Of a stretch of 14,291 nt of DNA, positions 7,542-14,291 are shown piece by piece. The stretch's first letter is position 1; the number at the start of each line of letters is the position of its first letter. Origin of the DNA: Clostridia bacterium (GTDB lineage Bacteria; Bacillota; Clostridia; Christensenellales; Aristaeellaceae); the NCBI GenBank assembly GCA_900754755.1, contig CAAEEC010000266.1:1-14291 (forward strand), given 5' to 3'. A program made the translations under genes and the position numbers. Under the pieces are notes generated by a model. That model saw only the letters and a program-made list of their open reading frames with translations, was not told where the DNA came from and ran no database searches.

Positions 7542-7724
7542 TTAGTCGTTAATTTCCTCAACCTTGACCATGTGCTTGACCTTGAAGATCATCCCGCGGA
7601 TCGCCGGATTGTCCTCATGCACAACGGTATGCCCAATGCGATGCAGGCCCAGCGCCTTAATGGTGGCAATCTGATCCTTTAGGCAGGCGATGGTGGATTT
7701 CGTCTGAGTGATTTTCAGCTTCAT
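7542..7724 (-). CDS. rpmD: 50S ribosomal protein L30
   Basis: L30 is a small surface protein of the 50S subunit. At 60 residues, starting [18 protein letters not shown], it has the standard length and the family pattern [21 protein letters not shown], ending in [12 protein letters not shown]. The open frame extends 19 codons further upstream, but those codons overlap the end of rpsE and have no family counterpart. ATG 7724 has GAGGGGG upstream, so the short form is chosen. It lies between rpsE (13-base gap) and rplO (12-base gap), its usual position. Confidence 0.97.
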   Translation of the reverse strand: MKLKITQTKSTIACLKDQIATIKALGLHRIGHTVVHEDNPAIRGMIFKVKHMVKVEEIND

Positions 7725-7737
7725 TGTTCTAACCCCC

Positions 7738-8238
7738 TCAGCCCAACAGCTCTTCCACGGTCTTGCCGCGAAGCGCCGCAACCTGTTCCGCGGAGCGAAG
7801 CTGCTTCAATCCCTCGATCGTCGCACGCGCCATGTTGATCGGGTTGTTCGTGCCCACAGACTTGGTGCGGATGTCCTTGATGCCGCACGCCTCGATCACG
7901 GCGCGCACAGCGCTGCCCGCGATCACGCCCGTGCCTTCCGGCGCCGGGAGCAGGAGCACGCGCCCCTTGCCAAAGGTGCCGATGGCCTCGTGCGGAATCG
8001 TGGTGCCGTCAATCGGCACCTGGATGAGGTCCTTCTTCGCATCCTCAATGCCCTTGCGAATGGCTTCCGGAATTTCCGCCGCCTTGCCCATGCCAACGCC
8101 GACGCGACCCTTTTCGTCGCCCACGACCATCAACGCGCTGAAGCGGAAATTGCGACCGCCCTTAACGACCTTGGTAACGCGGTTTACCGCTACCATTTTC
8201 TCTTTGAATTCGCTAACCTGCTGCTCTCTGCGCTGCAT
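7738..8238 (-). CDS. rpsE: 30S ribosomal protein S5
   Basis: S5 lies at the mRNA entry side of the 30S subunit and affects decoding accuracy. From ATG 8238 the protein has 166 residues, the usual length. The N-terminal double-stranded RNA-binding-like domain has [24 protein letters not shown] (19-42). Its loop around 22-31 is where spectinomycin resistance mutations occur in other bacteria; nothing here looks altered. The C-terminal domain has [21 protein letters not shown] and [13 protein letters not shown]. The frame is open much further upstream (to 8472), but that part runs antiparallel to nothing in the family and overlaps rplR. AAGGAGG at 8251-8257 lies 12 bases before the chosen ATG, a slightly long spacing. 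Confidence 0.97.
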   Translation of the reverse strand: MQRREQQVSEFKEKMVAVNRVTKVVKGGRNFRFSALMVVGDEKGRVGVGMGKAAEIPEAIRKGIEDAKKDLIQVPIDGTTIPHEAIGTFGKGRVLLLPAPEGTGVIAGSAVRAVIEACGIKDIRTKSVGTNNPINMARATIEGLKQLRSAEQVAALRGKTVEELLG

Positions 8239-8263
8239 TTGCGTTTGATACCTCCTTAAACCA

Positions 8264-8632
8264 TCAGAAGTCCAGACCGCCCTCGCGAGCGCCAGCGGCC
8301 AGCTCGGCCACACGGCCGGTATAGATATATCCACCGCGGTCAAAGACGACATTGTCAATGCCCTTTGCCTTGGCACGCTGAGCCACCACTTTGCCCACGA
8401 GCTTTGCAGCGCCCTTCTTGTCCAGTTCGCCAAGCTGACCCGCGATTTCCTTTTCAACGGTGGAAGCCGCAACCAGCGTATTGCCGACGCTGTCGTCGAT
8501 GATCTGCGCGTAAATGTGCTTCAGGCTGCGATACACGCACAGACGGGGACGCGCGGCGGTTCCGCTGATCTTTTTGCGCACGCGCTCGTGGCGAATTTTG
8601 CGGACTTCGTTCCGATCCCGCTTGCTAAACAT
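8264..8632 (-). CDS. rplR: 50S ribosomal protein L18
   Basis: L18 binds 5S rRNA, together with L5, and anchors it in the central protuberance. The protein has 122 residues, a normal length. It has the basic N-terminal tail ([19 protein letters not shown]), then [37 protein letters not shown] and [18 protein letters not shown] near the C-terminus, all typical. ATG 8632 is preceded by AAGGAGGGG. The gaps are 15 bases after rplF and 25 before rpsE. TGA is the stop. Confidence 0.98.
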   Translation of the reverse strand: MFSKRDRNEVRKIRHERVRKKISGTAARPRLCVYRSLKHIYAQIIDDSVGNTLVAASTVEKEIAGQLGELDKKGAAKLVGKVVAQRAKAKGIDNVVFDRGGYIYTGRVAELAAGAREGGLDF

Positions 8633-8647
8633 TTGCCATTCCCCTCC

Positions 8648-9190
8648 TTATTTCTTGCCGGCCTTGCCTTCTTTGCGGCGCACAACCTCATCCACATAGC
8701 GAATGCCCTTGCCCAGATACGGCTCCGGCTTGCGAATCGCGCGGATATCGGCCGCCACAGCGCCGACCTGCTGCTTATCAATGCCTTTTACCACGATCTC
8801 CGTCGGCTGCGGCGTCTCAAAAGAGATGTTCTCCGGCGCGTCGATCACTACGGGATGGCTAAATCCCACATTCAGGGTGAGCTGCTTACCCGCGGCCTGC
8901 GCGCGATAGCCCACGCCTTCCATGTGCAAACGCTTTTCAAAGCCGTTGGTCACGCCCACCACCAGGTTGTGCAGCAGCGCCCGATACAGGCCGTGCATCG
9001 CCTTGTGCGGCTTGGCGTCCGACGGACGGGAAACGGTAATTACCGCGCCTTCGTGCTTAACGGTAATATCCTTATGAACCTTCTGACTCAGCGTGCCTTT
9101 GGGGCCCTTGATCGTTACCAGATTGTCTTCGCCAATCGTCACGGTCACGCCGCTGGGCACGGTGATCGGAAGCTTTCCGATACGAGACAT
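8648..9190 (-). CDS. rplF: 50S ribosomal protein L6
   Basis: L6 sits by the sarcin-ricin loop and the factor-binding site of the 50S subunit. The 180 residues form two similar alpha/beta domains: residues 1-82 begin SRIGKLPITVPSGV and include VTIKGPKGTLSQ. Residues from 83 on include GFEKRLHMEGVGYRAQ, LNVGFSHPV and the C-terminal RNA-binding tail IRAIRKPEPYLGKGIRYVDE, followed by a Lys-rich end. ATG 9190 has GGAGGTG upstream. The 23-base gap to rpsH and 15-base gap to rplR keep it inside the spc block. Confidence 0.98.
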   Translation of the reverse strand: MSRIGKLPITVPSGVTVTIGEDNLVTIKGPKGTLSQKVHKDITVKHEGAVITVSRPSDAKPHKAMHGLYRALLHNLVVGVTNGFEKRLHMEGVGYRAQAAGKQLTLNVGFSHPVVIDAPENISFETPQPTEIVVKGIDKQQVGAVAADIRAIRKPEPYLGKGIRYVDEVVRRKEGKAGKK

Positions 9191-9213
9191 TTCATTGCAC
9201 CTCCAGTTGGTAA

Positions 9214-9612
9214 TTACCAGATATAGGCCAGCACTTCGCCGCCGATACCTGCGTTGCGGGCTTCTTTATCGGTCATAATGCCCTTCGACGTGGAAATGAT
9301 CGCCACGCCCAGGCCGCCGAGCACCTTCGGCAGTTCTTCACGGCGGGCATACACGCGAAGGCCCGGCTTGGAGATGCGCTTGAGGCCCTTGATCACCGGC
9401 TGCTTGCCCTGCACATACTTGAGCACGATCTTGATCTGGCCCTGCACGTCGTCGTCGATGAAATCGATCGACTTCACGTAGCCCTCGTCCAGAAGGATTT
9501 TCGCGATCGCCTTCTTCATGTTCGAAGCGGGCAGCGTAACGGTATCGTGTCTGGCAATGAGGGCATTGCGGATTCTCGTCAGCATATCCGCGATGGGATC
9601 GTTCATTATCAT
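9214..9612 (-). CDS. rpsH: 30S ribosomal protein S8
   Basis: S8 binds the central domain of 16S rRNA early in 30S assembly; in E. coli it also represses the spc operon by binding the rplE leader. The protein has 132 residues with [13 protein letters not shown] near the start, [14 protein letters not shown], the [24 protein letters not shown] middle and the RNA-binding C-terminus [18 protein letters not shown], ending GGEVLAYIW. Two in-frame ATG codons are possible (9612 and 9606). The first is seven bases from AAGGAGG and is chosen. No E. coli-like S8 target is evident before rplE, where only 14 bases separate the genes. Confidence 0.97.
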   Translation of the reverse strand: MIMNDPIADMLTRIRNALIARHDTVTLPASNMKKAIAKILLDEGYVKSIDFIDDDVQGQIKIVLKYVQGKQPVIKGLKRISKPGLRVYARREELPKVLGGLGVAIISTSKGIMTDKEARNAGIGGEVLAYIW

Positions 9613-9639
9613 TTGAAAACCTCCTTGCTATTGCCCAGC

Positions 9640-9825
9640 TTACCAGCTAGCCTTTCTCACGCCCGGGATCTGGCCCTTGTACGCCAGCTCGCGGAAGCAA
9701 ATGCGGCACACGCCGTATTTGCGAAGAACCGAATGCGGGCGGCCGCAAATGCGGCAACGGGTATACGCGCGCGTGGAGAACTTCGGCTCCCTTGCCTGCC
9801 GAACCTTCATGCTTGTCTTCGCCAT
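9640..9825 (-). CDS. rpsN: 30S ribosomal protein S14, type Z (zinc-binding)
   Basis: S14 is a late-binding protein in the head of the 30S subunit. This is the short zinc form (61 residues; the zinc-free form is about 89 to 100). The four cysteines C24-x2-C27...C40-x2-C43 ([10 protein letters not shown] and GVCRICFRE) make the zinc ribbon, and the C-terminal motif [16 protein letters not shown] is standard. ATG 9825 is preceded by GAGGAGG. It lies 15 bases after rplE and 27 before rpsH, the normal Firmicutes location. It is also called rpsZ or rpsN1 in some annotations. Confidence 0.98.
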   Translation of the reverse strand: MAKTSMKVRQAREPKFSTRAYTRCRICGRPHSVLRKYGVCRICFRELAYKGQIPGVRKASW

Positions 9826-9840
9826 TTTACGTCCTCCTCA

Positions 9841-10383
9841 TTACGCCTGCGCAAACGGCATCCCCATCAGTTGGAGAAGCTCCTGCGCCTCTTCGTCGGT
9901 CTTCGCGCTGGTGACAAAGATCATTTCCAGGCCGCGAATCTTTTCTACCTTATCATAATCAATCTCAGGGAAGATCAACTGCTCGCGCACGCCCAGCGCA
10001 TAATTGCCGCGGCCATCAAAGGCCTTGGTGGATACGCCGCGGAAGTCGCGCACGCGCGGAAGCACGATAGAAACGAGCTTATCCGCGAATTCATACATGC
10101 GGTCGCCGCGCAGCGTAACCTTGGCGCCAACGTTCATGCCAGCGCGCAGCTTGAAGTTCGCGACGGACTTCTTCGCCTTCGTCACGAGCGGCTTCTGGCC
10201 GGAGATCGTGGCCAATTCCGAAACCGCTAGCTCGAGCGCCTTGGCGTTGTCCTTGCAATCGCCCAGGCCCACGTTCAGCACGATCTTCTCGAGCTTCGGG
10301 ATTTCCATCACATTTTTATAGCCGAACTTCTGCTGAAGCGCCGGAACGACTTCCGCGCGGTATTTGTCCCTCAGTCTGGCCAT
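9841..10383 (-). CDS. rplE: 50S ribosomal protein L5
   Basis: L5 binds 5S rRNA and contacts P-site tRNA and S13 across the subunit interface. From ATG 10383 it has 180 residues, the usual length. Landmarks are [73 protein letters not shown] and the C-terminal [24 protein letters not shown]. The frame is open 16 codons further upstream, into the end of rplX, but the family starts at MARL and AAGGAGGAG stands just before that ATG. It is 14 bases from rplX and 15 from rpsN. Confidence 0.98.
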   Translation of the reverse strand: MARLRDKYRAEVVPALQQKFGYKNVMEIPKLEKIVLNVGLGDCKDNAKALELAVSELATISGQKPLVTKAKKSVANFKLRAGMNVGAKVTLRGDRMYEFADKLVSIVLPRVRDFRGVSTKAFDGRGNYALGVREQLIFPEIDYDKVEKIRGLEMIFVTSAKTDEEAQELLQLMGMPFAQA

Positions 10384-10397
10384 GAAACTTCTCCTCC

Positions 10398-10748
10398 TTA
10401 CTTGTCGATGGTCGCGCCGCACTTTTTGCACACGCGCACCTTGCGGGGCTTCTGGCCTTCAGCTTCAACAAACTTATGCGCTACGCGCGTAGCCTTCTTG
10501 CAGCTGGGGCAAACCAGCATCACGCGGCTCGCGTCGATCGCGGCTTCCTTGCTCACGATGCCGCCAGGCATGCCCTGGCCGCGCGGCTTCTGATGGCGCT
10601 TCACAATCGCGACGCCTTCCACAATCACTTTGCCCTCGCTCGGGAAAGCCTTCTGCACCTTGCCAGTTTTGCCTTTGCTGTTGCGCTTGTCGCCGGAAAT
10701 GACGACAACGGTATCCCCGGATTTCACATGAAGCTTGGGTGTACTCAT
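10398..10748 (-). CDS. rplX: 50S ribosomal protein L24 with zinc-ribbon cysteines
   Basis: L24 is an assembly initiator of the 50S subunit and lies near the exit of the peptide tunnel. The 116 residues include an N-terminal KOW fold ([25 protein letters not shown], about 7-31) and [13 protein letters not shown]. The C-terminal part carries two CxxC pairs, C80-x2-C83 and C107-x2-C110 ([23 protein letters not shown]), as found in L24 of many Firmicutes and able to hold zinc. ATG 10748 has AAGGAGG upstream, 14 bases after rplN. The stop TAA is 14 bases before rplE. Confidence 0.97.
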   Translation of the reverse strand: MSTPKLHVKSGDTVVVISGDKRNSKGKTGKVQKAFPSEGKVIVEGVAIVKRHQKPRGQGMPGGIVSKEAAIDASRVMLVCPSCKKATRVAHKFVEAEGQKPRKVRVCKKCGATIDK

Positions 10749-10762
10749 TTCGTCTTTCCTCC

Positions 10763-11131
10763 TTACAGCACTTCAGGCGCCAGCGAGACGATCTTCATAT
10801 AATCCTTCTCGCGCAGTTCACGCGCCACGGGCCCAAAGATACGGGTGCCGCGCGGCTGCTTATCGTTGCCGATGATAACGGCGGCGTTATCATCAAAGCG
10901 GATATAGGATCCGTCGGGGCGGCGATACTGCTTGCGAGTGCGCACGATCACGGCGCGCACCACGTCGCCCTTTTTCACCGTGCCGCCCGGCGTTGCGCTC
11001 TTCACAGAGGCGACGATCACATCGCCAATACCACCCGAACGGCGGAAAGAGCCGCCCAGCACCCGGAAGCACATGATTTCCTTGGCGCCGGAGTTGTCGG
11101 CTACCTTTAAGCGGGTTTGCGGCTGAATCAT
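10763..11131 (-). CDS. rplN: 50S ribosomal protein L14
   Basis: L14 is at the subunit interface, where it forms bridges to 16S rRNA and is the docking site of the silencing factor RsfS. The 122 residues are the standard length and almost motif-perfect: [21 protein letters not shown] at the start, then [45 protein letters not shown] and [16 protein letters not shown] 11131 has AAGGAGG upstream in a 32-base gap after rpsQ. In E. coli a promoter for the spc operon lies before rplN; the short gap here shows no clear promoter, so S10 and spc parts are probably one transcript. Confidence 0.98.
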   Translation of the reverse strand: MIQPQTRLKVADNSGAKEIMCFRVLGGSFRRSGGIGDVIVASVKSATPGGTVKKGDVVRAVIVRTRKQYRRPDGSYIRFDDNAAVIIGNDKQPRGTRIFGPVARELREKDYMKIVSLAPEVL

Positions 11132-11163
11132 TTCAGTTTCCTCCTTAGCTTAACTCCGGCAGA

Positions 11164-11424
11164 TTACTTTGCCTTCTCGATGATTTCCACCAGGCGCCAG
11201 CGCTTGTCCTTGGACAGCGGGCGGGTTTCCATCACGCGCACGCGGTCGCCCACGCCGCACTGATTGAATTCATCGTGCGCCTTCAGGCGGTTCGTGCGGT
11301 TCATAATCTTGCCATACAGCGGATGACGAACGCGGGTGCGGATTTCCACCACGATGGTCTTATCCATCTTATCGGAAACGACGACACCAGTACGGGTTTT
11401 ACGAATGCCTCTTACCTCGGCCAT
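11164..11424 (-). CDS. rpsQ: 30S ribosomal protein S17
   Basis: S17 is a primary 16S rRNA-binding protein with an OB fold in the 30S body. At 86 residues it has the usual length. The motifs [40 protein letters not shown] and [23 protein letters not shown] cover the whole fold. ATG 11424 has AAAGGAGG about 11 bases upstream, in a 28-base gap after rpmC. It is the last gene of the S10 block by the E. coli convention, with rplN 32 bases further on. Confidence 0.98.
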   Translation of the reverse strand: MAEVRGIRKTRTGVVVSDKMDKTIVVEIRTRVRHPLYGKIMNRTNRLKAHDEFNQCGVGDRVRVMETRPLSKDKRWRLVEIIEKAK

Positions 11425-11452
11425 TTTTCAAGCTGCCTCCTTTCGCGTTCTG

Positions 11453-11662
11453 TCACGCCTTGGCCGACAGCTCGCGCTGCCGGAGCACGGTGAGCACGCG
11501 CGCGATATCGCGCTTGCACTCGGTGATCGTTGCGGTGTTTTCCAACTGGCCCGTGGCAAGCTGGAAGCGCAAGTTGAACAGCTCGCTCTTTTTGTTCTTC
11601 AGTTCGGTGTTGAGCTCTTCGGAGGTCTTGGTCAAAAGTTCCTTGAATTCCTTATTTTTCAT
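11453..11662 (-). CDS. rpmC: 50S ribosomal protein L29
   Basis: L29 is a two-helix protein at the rim of the peptide exit tunnel next to L23, near the docking site of trigger factor and SRP. The 69 residues have the family pattern [36 protein letters not shown] and a C-terminal helix with [17 protein letters not shown]. The ATG (11660-11662) overlaps the rplP stop as ATGA. Only a weaker GGTGGTG precedes it, so reinitiation after rplP is likely. The stop is TGA. Confidence 0.97.
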   Translation of the reverse strand: MKNKEFKELLTKTSEELNTELKNKKSELFNLRFQLATGQLENTATITECKRDIARVLTVLRQRELSAKA

Positions 11663-12093
11663 TGCTCTTCACCACCAGTCTGCAGATTCTCCCGCTTGAG
11701 GAATTTCGTTTTGATCGGGAGCTTATGCGACGCGAGGCGCAGGGCTTCGCGCGCGGTTTCTTCCGGAATGCCGTTCAGCTCAAAGAGCACGCGGCCGGGC
11801 TTCACAACCGCTACCCAGTATTCGGGCGCGCCTTTACCAGAACCCATGCGGGTTTCGGCCGGCTTGGCGGTCACGGGCTTATCCGGGAAAATCTTGATCC
11901 AAACCTTACCGCCGCGCTTGATGAAACGCGTCATCGCGATACGGGCGGCCTCAATCTGATTCGAAGTAATCCAGCCGGGCTGGGTGGCCATCAGGCCGTA
12001 ATCGCCATAGGCGATGAAGTTGCCGCGCTGGGCCTTACCCTTCATGCGGCCACGCATCACCTTGCGATGCTTTACTCTTTTCGGCATCAGCAT
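11659..12093 (-). CDS. rplP: 50S ribosomal protein L16
   Basis: L16 helps organise the A-site and 5S region of the 50S subunit and is needed late in assembly. The 144 residues begin [19 protein letters not shown], the standard L16 start. Then come [35 protein letters not shown] and [20 protein letters not shown]82 in the last motif matches the arginine that is hydroxylated in E. coli L16. ATG 12093 is nine bases from AAGGAGG; a second ATG two codons later is less well placed. It follows rpsC by 15 bases and overlaps rpmC by 4. Confidence 0.98.
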   Translation of the reverse strand: MLMPKRVKHRKVMRGRMKGKAQRGNFIAYGDYGLMATQPGWITSNQIEAARIAMTRFIKRGGKVWIKIFPDKPVTAKPAETRMGSGKGAPEYWVAVVKPGRVLFELNGIPEETAREALRLASHKLPIKTKFLKRENLQTGGEEQ

Positions 12094-12108
12094 GAGCTTA
12101 TTCCTCCT

Positions 12109-12840
12109 TTACGTCCTCTGGGCCGGCTTTTCGGACTTTTTCGACTTCGGAAGAACCTGGCCTTTGTAGATCCAAACCTTCACGCCGATGCGTCCATAGG
12201 TCGTTTTGGCTTCGGCAAAGCCATAATCGATGTTGGCGCGCAGGGTCTGCAGCGGAATCGAACCATCATGGTAGCCTTCGCTGCGGGCGATATCCGCGCC
12301 GCCCAGGCGGCCAGAGACCTGCGTTTTGATGCCCTTCACTTCGCTCACATGCTTCGGCGCACGGTTGCGGTTGCCGCCGCGCTGGCCGCGCTCGCCGGGG
12401 CGATAGCCCGGGTTCTTCGCGCGCGTAATCGCCTGCTTCATCGCACGACGGAAGGAAATGCGCTTTTCCAACTGCTGGGCAATGTTCTCAGCCACCAACT
12501 GCGCGTCGGTATCCGGAGATTCGATCTCGAGGATGTTGAGGTTCACAGCCTTGCCGGTGAACTTTTCGATTTCTTTCTTCAGCGCTTCCACGCCCGCGCC
12601 CTGATGGCCGATGATGATGCCGGGCTTGGCGGTATAGATCGAAACGGTGATTTTGTCGCCGGGGCGCTCAATGTCGATATGCGAAATGCCCGCCGCGTAG
12701 AGCTTTTCCTTGAGCATTTTGCGCAGGTTGAAGTCTTCCACCAGATTGTTGGAAAAATCCTTCTTGCCCGCATACCATTTGGTGCTCCAGTCCAGAATCA
12801 CGCCCACACGGGCGCCATGGGGATTAACTTTCTGACCCAT
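12109..12840 (-). CDS. rpsC: 30S ribosomal protein S3 with an internal basic insertion
   Basis: S3 lines the mRNA entry channel and takes part in unwinding structured mRNA. Residues 1-130 are typical ([13 protein letters not shown], and the KH domain with GxxG at 78-81 in IIIGHQGAG). FRRAMK at 130-135 aligns with the E. coli residues R131, R132 and K135 of the ribosomal helicase. Between this helix and [17 protein letters not shown] there are 34 residues where E. coli has 12. The extra part (about 141-168) is rich in Arg, Gly, Asn and Lys ([20 protein letters not shown]). The C-terminal domain [27 protein letters not shown] is normal. Total length is 243 against about 215 to 233. ATG 12840 has AGGAGG upstream, 11 bases after rplV. 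Confidence 0.97.
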   Translation of the reverse strand: MGQKVNPHGARVGVILDWSTKWYAGKKDFSNNLVEDFNLRKMLKEKLYAAGISHIDIERPGDKITVSIYTAKPGIIIGHQGAGVEALKKEIEKFTGKAVNLNILEIESPDTDAQLVAENIAQQLEKRISFRRAMKQAITRAKNPGYRPGERGQRGGNRNRAPKHVSEVKGIKTQVSGRLGGADIARSEGYHDGSIPLQTLRANIDYGFAEAKTTYGRIGVKVWIYKGQVLPKSKKSEKPAQRT

Positions 12841-12851
12841 TTTCTTTCCTC

Positions 12852-13241
12852 CTACTTCTGGTCCAGCACGACAGTGATATGGCTGGTGCGCTTATGAATC
12901 ATATCGGCGCGGCCATGCGAGCGCGCCCACCAACGCTTGAGCGTGGGGCCCTGGTTCGCATAAATCTCCGCAACGTAGAGATTCTCGCGGTCATAAGCGC
13001 CGTCCTCACGGTTCACGGCGTTCGCGATTGCGCTGTTCAGAAGCTTCAAAACGACAGGCGCGGCGGCCTTGGGAGTATACATCAAAATCGCCAGTGCGTC
13101 GTCAACCTGCTTTCCACGGATCAGGTCGATCACGATCTTCACCTTGCGGGAAGAGATGCGAACATATTTCGCCGTGGCATGCGGCCTGGTATCGCGCTGC
13201 TCCGCGCGCTTGGCGGCCTTTTCTCTTACACGGGTTGCCAT
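12852..13241 (-). CDS. rplV: 50S ribosomal protein L22 with N-terminal extension
   Basis: L22 spans the 50S subunit; its long beta hairpin forms part of the peptide tunnel wall where macrolide resistance changes occur. The core [38 protein letters not shown] and [10 protein letters not shown] is clear. The protein has 129 residues against 110 to 115, owing to about 18 charged residues at the N-terminus ([19 protein letters not shown]). There is no alternative start within the extension. GAAGGAG lies seven bases before ATG 13241, so the extension is probably translated. The hairpin reads [18 protein letters not shown], with WW where many L22 proteins have a smaller or basic residue. It lies 17 bases after rpsS. 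Confidence 0.96.
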   Translation of the reverse strand: MATRVREKAAKRAEQRDTRPHATAKYVRISSRKVKIVIDLIRGKQVDDALAILMYTPKAAAPVVLKLLNSAIANAVNREDGAYDRENLYVAEIYANQGPTLKRWWARSHGRADMIHKRTSHITVVLDQK

Positions 13242-13258
13242 ATTCTCACTCCTTCACG

Positions 13259-13537
13259 TCACTTACGGGCCGAAGCCTTTTCGCCGGCATGGCCCCGGAA
13301 CGTACGCGTGGGGGCGAACTCGCCGAACTTATGGCCAACCATATCTTCCGTCACATATACCGGAACGTGCTTGCGGCCGTCGTGAACCGCCACGGTATGG
13401 CCGACGAAATCCGGGAAAATCGTGCTGGCTCGCGACCAGGTCTTCAAAACCTTTTTATCACCGGTCTCATTCATCTGCTGCACACGCTTGAGAAGAGCGG
13501 GCTGAATGAACGGGCCCTTTTTAACTGATCTGCTCAT
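13259..13537 (-). CDS. rpsS: 30S ribosomal protein S19
   Basis: S19 pairs with S13 in the 30S head and contacts tRNA and the 50S subunit. The 92 residues begin [19 protein letters not shown]. They contain [42 protein letters not shown] (about 34-75) and end [19 protein letters not shown], all typical. AAGGAGG lies about 12 bases before ATG 13537, in a 30-base gap after rplB. The stop TGA is 17 bases from rplV. Confidence 0.98.
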   Translation of the reverse strand: MSRSVKKGPFIQPALLKRVQQMNETGDKKVLKTWSRASTIFPDFVGHTVAVHDGRKHVPVYVTEDMVGHKFGEFAPTRTFRGHAGEKASARK

Positions 13538-13567
13538 GAATTCGCGCTGCCTCCTTCCAAGCGGCCA

Positions 13568-14291
13568 TTACTTGCCGGCCCTCTTGACGATCATCTTGTC
13601 GGAATACTTGCGATGCTTGCGGGTCTTGACGCCCTGCGTGGGCTTGCCCCACGGAGACATCGGAGCCGGCATGCCGACCGGAGAACGGCCTTCGCCGCCG
13701 CCGTGCGGGTGGTCCACCGGGTTCATCACCACACCGCGAACCGTGGGCCGGATGCCCAGGTGACGCTGGCGGCCCGCCTTACCAATGCGGACATTCTCGT
13801 GATCGGTGTTGCCCACCTGGCCGATCGTGGCGCGCGCGTTCATGGGAACCTTGCGCACTTCGCCGGACGGGAGGCGAACCTGCGCATACGCGCCTTCCTT
13901 CGCCATCAGCTGCGCCGCCGCGCCTGCCGCGCGCACCATCTGGCCGCCGCGGCCGGGCTTGATTTCCACATTGTGGATCAGCGTGCCCAGCGGGATGTTC
14001 TCGATCGGCAGGCTGTTGCCGGGTTTGATATCGGCGTTGGGCCCGCTCATCACGGTATCGCCAACCGACAGACCGAGAGGCGCGAGGATATAGCGCTTTT
14101 CGCCGTCGGCATAGTGCAAGAGAGCAATAAAGCAAGTGCGGTTCGGGTCGTATTCGATCGCGGCGACTTTCGCGGGGATGTCGTCCTTCATGCGCTTAAA
14201 GTCGATGATGCGATACTTGCGGCGCGCGCCGCCGCCCTGATGGCGGACGGTAATCTTGCCCGTGTTGTTGCGGCCGGCCTTATGGCGCAGA
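13568..14291 (-). CDS. rplB: 50S ribosomal protein L2 (N-terminus beyond the window)
   Basis: L2 is needed for subunit joining and for the peptidyl transferase region of 23S rRNA. The frame is open to the right edge, giving about 240 residues; about 35 N-terminal residues are missing. Visible landmarks, in order, are [111 protein letters not shown] and the basic tail [16 protein letters not shown]. The histidine pair in [10 protein letters not shown] (near 13703-13711) includes the residue linked to peptidyl transferase function in E. coli. An internal ATG at 14191 would cut the RNA-binding domain and is not the start. The rest of the S10 operon (rplW, rplD, rplC, rpsJ) is expected beyond the edge. 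Confidence 0.98.
   Translation of the reverse strand, partial: LRHKAGRNNTGKITVRHQGGGARRKYRIIDFKRMKDDIPAKVAAIEYDPNRTCFIALLHYADGEKRYILAPLGLSVGDTVMSGPNADIKPGNSLPIENIPLGTLIHNVEIKPGRGGQMVRAAGAAAQLMAKEGAYAQVRLPSGEVRKVPMNARATIGQVGNTDHENVRIGKAGRQRHLGIRPTVRGVVMNPVDHPHGGGEGRSPVGMPAPMSPWGKPTQGVKTRKHRKYSDKMIVKRAGK

Noticed and set aside
8239..8472. Upstream extension of rpsE into rplR
   Set aside because: The open frame has no S5 homology there. The Shine-Dalgarno at 8251-8257 and the family start support ATG 8238.
11662..12897. 411-codon plus-strand open frame antisense to rplP and rpsC
   Set aside because: Shadow of conserved ribosomal protein genes, with no family signal or fitting ribosome binding site seen.

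Overview
This window is the distal two-thirds of the bacterial S10-spc-alpha ribosomal protein cluster, read on the minus strand (right to left). It ends at a terminator against a convergent fragment of an AraC-family regulator gene on the plus strand. The organism looks like a moderately GC-rich Firmicute, most likely in the Clostridia. The grounds are strong AAGGAGG-type ribosome binding sites before nearly every gene, zinc-binding (four-cysteine) forms of S4, S14 and L36, a zinc-lid adenylate kinase, a small KOW-domain gene between map and infA, and the gene order infA-rpmJ-rpsM-rpsK-rpsD-rpoA-rplQ. The genus cannot be named from the sequence alone.

Layout from the right edge, in the direction of transcription. 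S10 part: rplB (L2, 5' end outside the window), rpsS, rplV, rpsC, rplP, rpmC, rpsQ. spc part: rplN, rplX, rplE, rpsN, rpsH, rplF, rplR, rpsE, rpmD, rplO, secY, adk, map, KOW-domain gene, infA, rpmJ. alpha part: rpsM, rpsK, rpsD, rpoA, rplQ. Most junctions are 1 to 32 bases, and three are 4-base ATGA stop/start overlaps (rplP/rpmC, adk/map, map/KOW), so one polycistronic unit with translational coupling is likely. I saw no convincing internal promoter. The unit ends at a long inverted repeat with T-runs on both sides, which can also stop the convergent araC transcript.

Together the genes supply both ribosomal subunits (12 large-subunit and 9 small-subunit proteins in the window), initiation factor IF-1, the RNA polymerase alpha subunit, the SecY translocon channel, methionine aminopeptidase for N-terminal processing, and adenylate kinase for nucleotide balance. 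These are the core growth functions whose synthesis is coordinated in this cluster.

No unknown multi-gene system is visible; the region is mostly ordinary core genome. The points worth a second look are modest. S3 carries an Arg/Gly-rich insertion next to its mRNA-entry helicase residues. L17 has an enlarged middle. L22 has an N-terminal extension. Two spacers of about 175 to 180 bases, with inverted repeats, precede rpoA and rpsM in an otherwise compact operon. infA starts at TTG. Many long plus-strand reading frames antisense to these genes are composition artefacts.
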